From Terasakiella sp. SH-1 (lineage in GTDB: Bacteria; Pseudomonadota; Alphaproteobacteria; Rhodospirillales; Terasakiellaceae), in the NCBI RefSeq assembly GCF_004564135.1, contig NZ_CP038255.1, positions 1,768,501 to 1,832,500 on the forward strand: a DNA stretch of 64,000 nt, in the 5' to 3' direction. Below, one piece after another: positions 61,589-64,000 of this stretch. The notes beneath the pieces were generated by a model. That model had not been told where the DNA came from. It made no database searches and saw nothing but the letters and a program-made list of their open reading frames with translations. Both the position numbers and the translations under genes were made by a program. Each line of letters starts with the position of its first letter. The stretch's first letter is position 1.

Positions 61589-62691
61589 GTACGATAGCCT
61601 GTTCATTCTTCATGACGCTTGGGCTTACATTAAGTGGTGTCTGTGATGACACTAATCCCAAAGTAAAAGCGGTCGATCTGCCTGAAGAAGATCGCACAGT
61701 ATGGGAATACGAAGCCCCGGCCCCGCCGCCTCCACCTAAAAAAGTGGAGCCGCCGAAACCTCCCGTCATGCCTCCGGTGGTGATTGAAAAAACGATCATC
61801 AAAGAAGTGAAGGTTCCCGTTGAACCCAAACCTAAACCGATGAAAGTGAAAAAAGCCCCACCTAAACCGGACCCGGTGCGCGTATGGCTTGAACAAAGAG
61901 CCAAACAACGCCCCAGTTTCAACGACACCGACAATCATTTCGTTGAACTGGCATCCCTGAAGGGATCGGCTGGCGGATTGAGTGCGCCGTCACTTAGCAG
62001 TGAAAAAGGTCTGAAAACTCCTGCGCCAAAAAGTTACCAAGCGGAGAAAGTAGAATCAGGTGAACCAATCAGTAACAGCCGTATTTTTACAGCGGACCGT
62101 TATATGGCCGGATTTCTGGAAGGCGGTATCAATAGTCAGCTTTCTTCCAAAGAAGGTGGCGACATTGTTATTCAAATTTCCCGCCATGTCTTTGGATATG
62201 GTACACGCAACATCCTTATTCCAAAAGGTTCACGCCTTTTGTGCAACTACGATAGCCCGGACAGCCTAAATGCCACTCGTGTGGCAATCACCTGTTTCCG
62301 TATCCTCCTTGGTGGGGATCAGGAAGGCAAGCGGGTGGAAATCGCACAATTAGAAGCGACAACTCGCGATGCACAAGGCCGTGCGGGAACAACGGGAACG
62401 GTCGATAACCATTTCGATGAACAATATGGCACAGCCCTTGGGCTGGCTGGCATCAGCGCTCTTGTGCGCGGTGCCTCGGCATATTTGACCACAAATTCCA
62501 GTGGAGAAACCACTACAACCGGAGAAATTGCAGACAGTGCAAGCCAGGAACTTGGCACCCGGTTTGGCGAAATCAGCGCCAGTATTCTTGAGAAGACAAC
62601 GAGCATTGTTCCAACCATCACTGTTAGCCAGGGCAAACGGGTTTTCATCAAACCACGTAAAGACTGGTACTTAAAGGAAGTGAACTCATGA
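61585..62691 (+). CDS. virB10: VirB10/TrbI-like T4SS core protein
   Basis: The 368-residue protein has a short hydrophobic N-terminus (ACSFFMTLGLTLSGVCDD), a proline-rich linker (EAPAPPPPPKKVEPPKPPVM) and a TrbI/VirB10 domain with IFTADRYMAGFLEGGINSQL, NILIPKGSRLLCNYD and the terminal ISVSQGKRVFIKP-like TVSQGKRVFIKPRKDWY. The N-terminal region is shorter than in VirB10 of Agrobacterium, with little or no cytoplasmic part. Its ATG overlaps the virB9 stop (ATGA). Confidence 0.85.
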   Translation: MSTIACSFFMTLGLTLSGVCDDTNPKVKAVDLPEEDRTVWEYEAPAPPPPPKKVEPPKPPVMPPVVIEKTIIKEVKVPVEPKPKPMKVKKAPPKPDPVRVWLEQRAKQRPSFNDTDNHFVELASLKGSAGGLSAPSLSSEKGLKTPAPKSYQAEKVESGEPISNSRIFTADRYMAGFLEGGINSQLSSKEGGDIVIQISRHVFGYGTRNILIPKGSRLLCNYDSPDSLNATRVAITCFRILLGGDQEGKRVEIAQLEATTRDAQGRAGTTGTVDNHFDEQYGTALGLAGISALVRGASAYLTTNSSGETTTTGEIADSASQELGTRFGEISASILEKTTSIVPTITVSQGKRVFIKPRKDWYLKEVNS

Positions 62692-64000
62692 AATTGAAAT
62701 ATTTATTCCCTGCCCTCTTTGGGTGTTTGATTTCTCTAAGTGTCATGGCACAAACAGCCGGAAACACAGAAGAAAAAAACTTGTCCGAAGAAGTGCCGAC
62801 CACAGCCCTGGTCGAAATTCTTACGGCCCCTCATCAAATTGTAAATCTGCCCGAACAGGCAGTTCAAATTGATATGTCCCTACTGAACATTCCTTCCGGG
62901 GCGAAAGACCTGGCAGAAGGTGTCGTTGCTAAAGGATACGCTCGTTCTGTCGAGGTTGAAGGACAAAAGATTGGGCAAGTTGTCCTGGTCGGTGTTGCCA
63001 AAGGTGACAAGTCGGAACCTTTGGACAGTCAGACATTTTCTGCTCAGTTCGAAATGAATGACGACAATATCAAACCCGATCAACCCATCAAAATCATGGG
63101 CGACGGCCAGCAATTGATTGAAGCATTGAAACGGCTTCAGGAAGAACCGCAGGAGGAAGAAACCGAAGAACAACAAACGGTGCAAACACCAGAGCCGGAT
63201 TCTTCAAGCCAGGGGGAAAACGGCAATGCGCAAGCCGCTGGCTATACATCGCCCGATCCTATTGAGAAGAAAGAAGAAGGAGAAACAGAAGTAAAATACA
63301 CCACAAACGGCTGTGGTGTACGGGTTGATGAAGGCAAGCTGCAAGCCATTCAGCAGACCATGGCACAAACATACAAAGGCGGTTCATTGGAAAGTGAAAG
63401 TGCCTGTATGGATGGCGATACAGTTTTTGCGCTTGAGAAAAGCTATAAAAACTGTGCTGGACAAGACATTGTCGATCTAACGGCTACCCCTCCGACCGCT
63501 ACGGCGCAATTCCAGTATTACTATGTAAATACTATTCTTGGCTCCAACCAAACACATGGAGAATGCCAGCCAGACCCAGAAATGGTTTTCAACATTGTTG
63601 AAAAACACGGGGCTTGTATGATTTCTCTTGATTACACTCCGGGGGCCGAGAAAGCCGTCTTTCAGTCTCAACTTGTTTATATGAACAGCAATAATGTGGA
63701 AACACAGGTTCGCGGGTGTGAAGCGTCTGTCGAAAAACCTGCTGTGCTTTTGGTACGCACTACGTCTGGCTGCAACCTTCGCCATGATTTTGGTGGCAAC
63801 AAGTCTTACCGTCAAGCGGTATGGACGTACCAGGACAACGGCACGACCTATCAAGCGGGTGGATGCCAGGACGATGGCACAGAATATGACCATGTGAAGA
63901 CATATAAAGATGACGCAGGAAAGTATTTGTGCACGCCTATTCAGAATGGAAATAGTGTAACCCTGCAAGGCATCACCGATTTGATTAACGCCGTCATCGA
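62688..64000 (+). CDS. Large secreted conjugation-associated protein (partial)
   Basis: The ATG at 62688 overlaps the virB10 stop. A Sec signal (MKLKYLFPALFGCLISLSVM, cleavage after AMAQ-like MAQ) opens a frame that runs off the right edge, giving at least 437 residues. An acidic E/Q-rich linker (EEPQEEETEEQQTVQTPEPD) separates an N-terminal domain from a cysteine-containing beta-rich region (NGCGVRVDEG, ESACMDGDTVFAL, SCNLRHDFGG-like SGCNLRHDFGG). The even cysteine spacing suggests disulfides. It might be a TraN-like surface component, but I cannot support this beyond location and composition. Confidence 0.7.
   Translation, partial: MKLKYLFPALFGCLISLSVMAQTAGNTEEKNLSEEVPTTALVEILTAPHQIVNLPEQAVQIDMSLLNIPSGAKDLAEGVVAKGYARSVEVEGQKIGQVVLVGVAKGDKSEPLDSQTFSAQFEMNDDNIKPDQPIKIMGDGQQLIEALKRLQEEPQEEETEEQQTVQTPEPDSSSQGENGNAQAAGYTSPDPIEKKEEGETEVKYTTNGCGVRVDEGKLQAIQQTMAQTYKGGSLESESACMDGDTVFALEKSYKNCAGQDIVDLTATPPTATAQFQYYYVNTILGSNQTHGECQPDPEMVFNIVEKHGACMISLDYTPGAEKAVFQSQLVYMNSNNVETQVRGCEASVEKPAVLLVRTTSGCNLRHDFGGNKSYRQAVWTYQDNGTTYQAGGCQDDGTEYDHVKTYKDDAGKYLCTPIQNGNSVTLQGITDLINAVI

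Overview
The window reads as an accessory, insertion-rich stretch of an alphaproteobacterial genome of moderate to low GC. That placement is an inference from VirB-type genes, LEPR/DUF4347 and RTX giant proteins, and an initiator-tRNA fragment of proteobacterial type. A marine Rhodospirillales-like host would fit, but nothing here fixes the genus.

Region 1 (1-17544) looks stable. At the left edge are two genes of an Ebo-type metabolite-traffic operon (EboE and a UbiA-like EboC, cut by the window). Next is a tightly packed minus-strand operon: sulfotransferase, a 1975-residue LEPR/DUF4347 surface protein, a TolC-like lipoprotein, a membrane-fusion protein, a GAF-HlyD protein, and an M50 metalloprotease-HlyD fusion. 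It resembles a type I secretion operon whose ABC ATPase is replaced by a membrane protease, with a sulfotransferase added. Divergent from it are three tandem secreted tail-collar (Mdp-like) proteins.

Region 2 (17545-30143) is a junkyard of mobile DNA: a decayed relaxase, IS3-family copies, an IS256 transposase split by an IS110 element whose leader carries a recognisable bridge RNA, an IS1595 element, three integrase remnants, HigBA and Phd/ParE toxin-antitoxin pairs, a VirB2-VirB3-VirB4 remnant, a promoter-terminator pair that looks like a small RNA gene, and a 3' piece of initiator tRNA.

Region 3 (30280-49441) holds a 4168-residue RTX protein with an N-terminal lysozyme-like domain and three nearly identical 1830-bp internal repeats. 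It is followed upstream by a secreted protein of unknown role and a GNAT acetyltransferase. The divergent type I ABC exporter gene is broken by an IS3 copy. An N-truncated recombinase, another toxin-antitoxin pair and an intact tyrosine integrase close the region at a 15-bp attachment core.

Region 4 (49442-56509) is a 7-kb islet between two copies of that core. It carries an apparent single operon: a TrpXYZ-type ABC importer, an unknown two-helix membrane protein, an HxD...H (JmjC/cupin-like) oxygenase, a 61-residue peptide and a SAM methyltransferase. Its own integrase is C-terminally truncated. This is the best candidate for an undescribed system, possibly a modified-peptide pathway.

Region 5 (56637-64000) is an apparently intact type IV secretion/conjugation operon: TraK-like, VirB5, VirB6, a tiny VirB7 lipoprotein, VirB8, VirB9, VirB10 and a large secreted protein cut by the window edge. 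A convergent minus-strand gene sits between VirB5 and VirB6.
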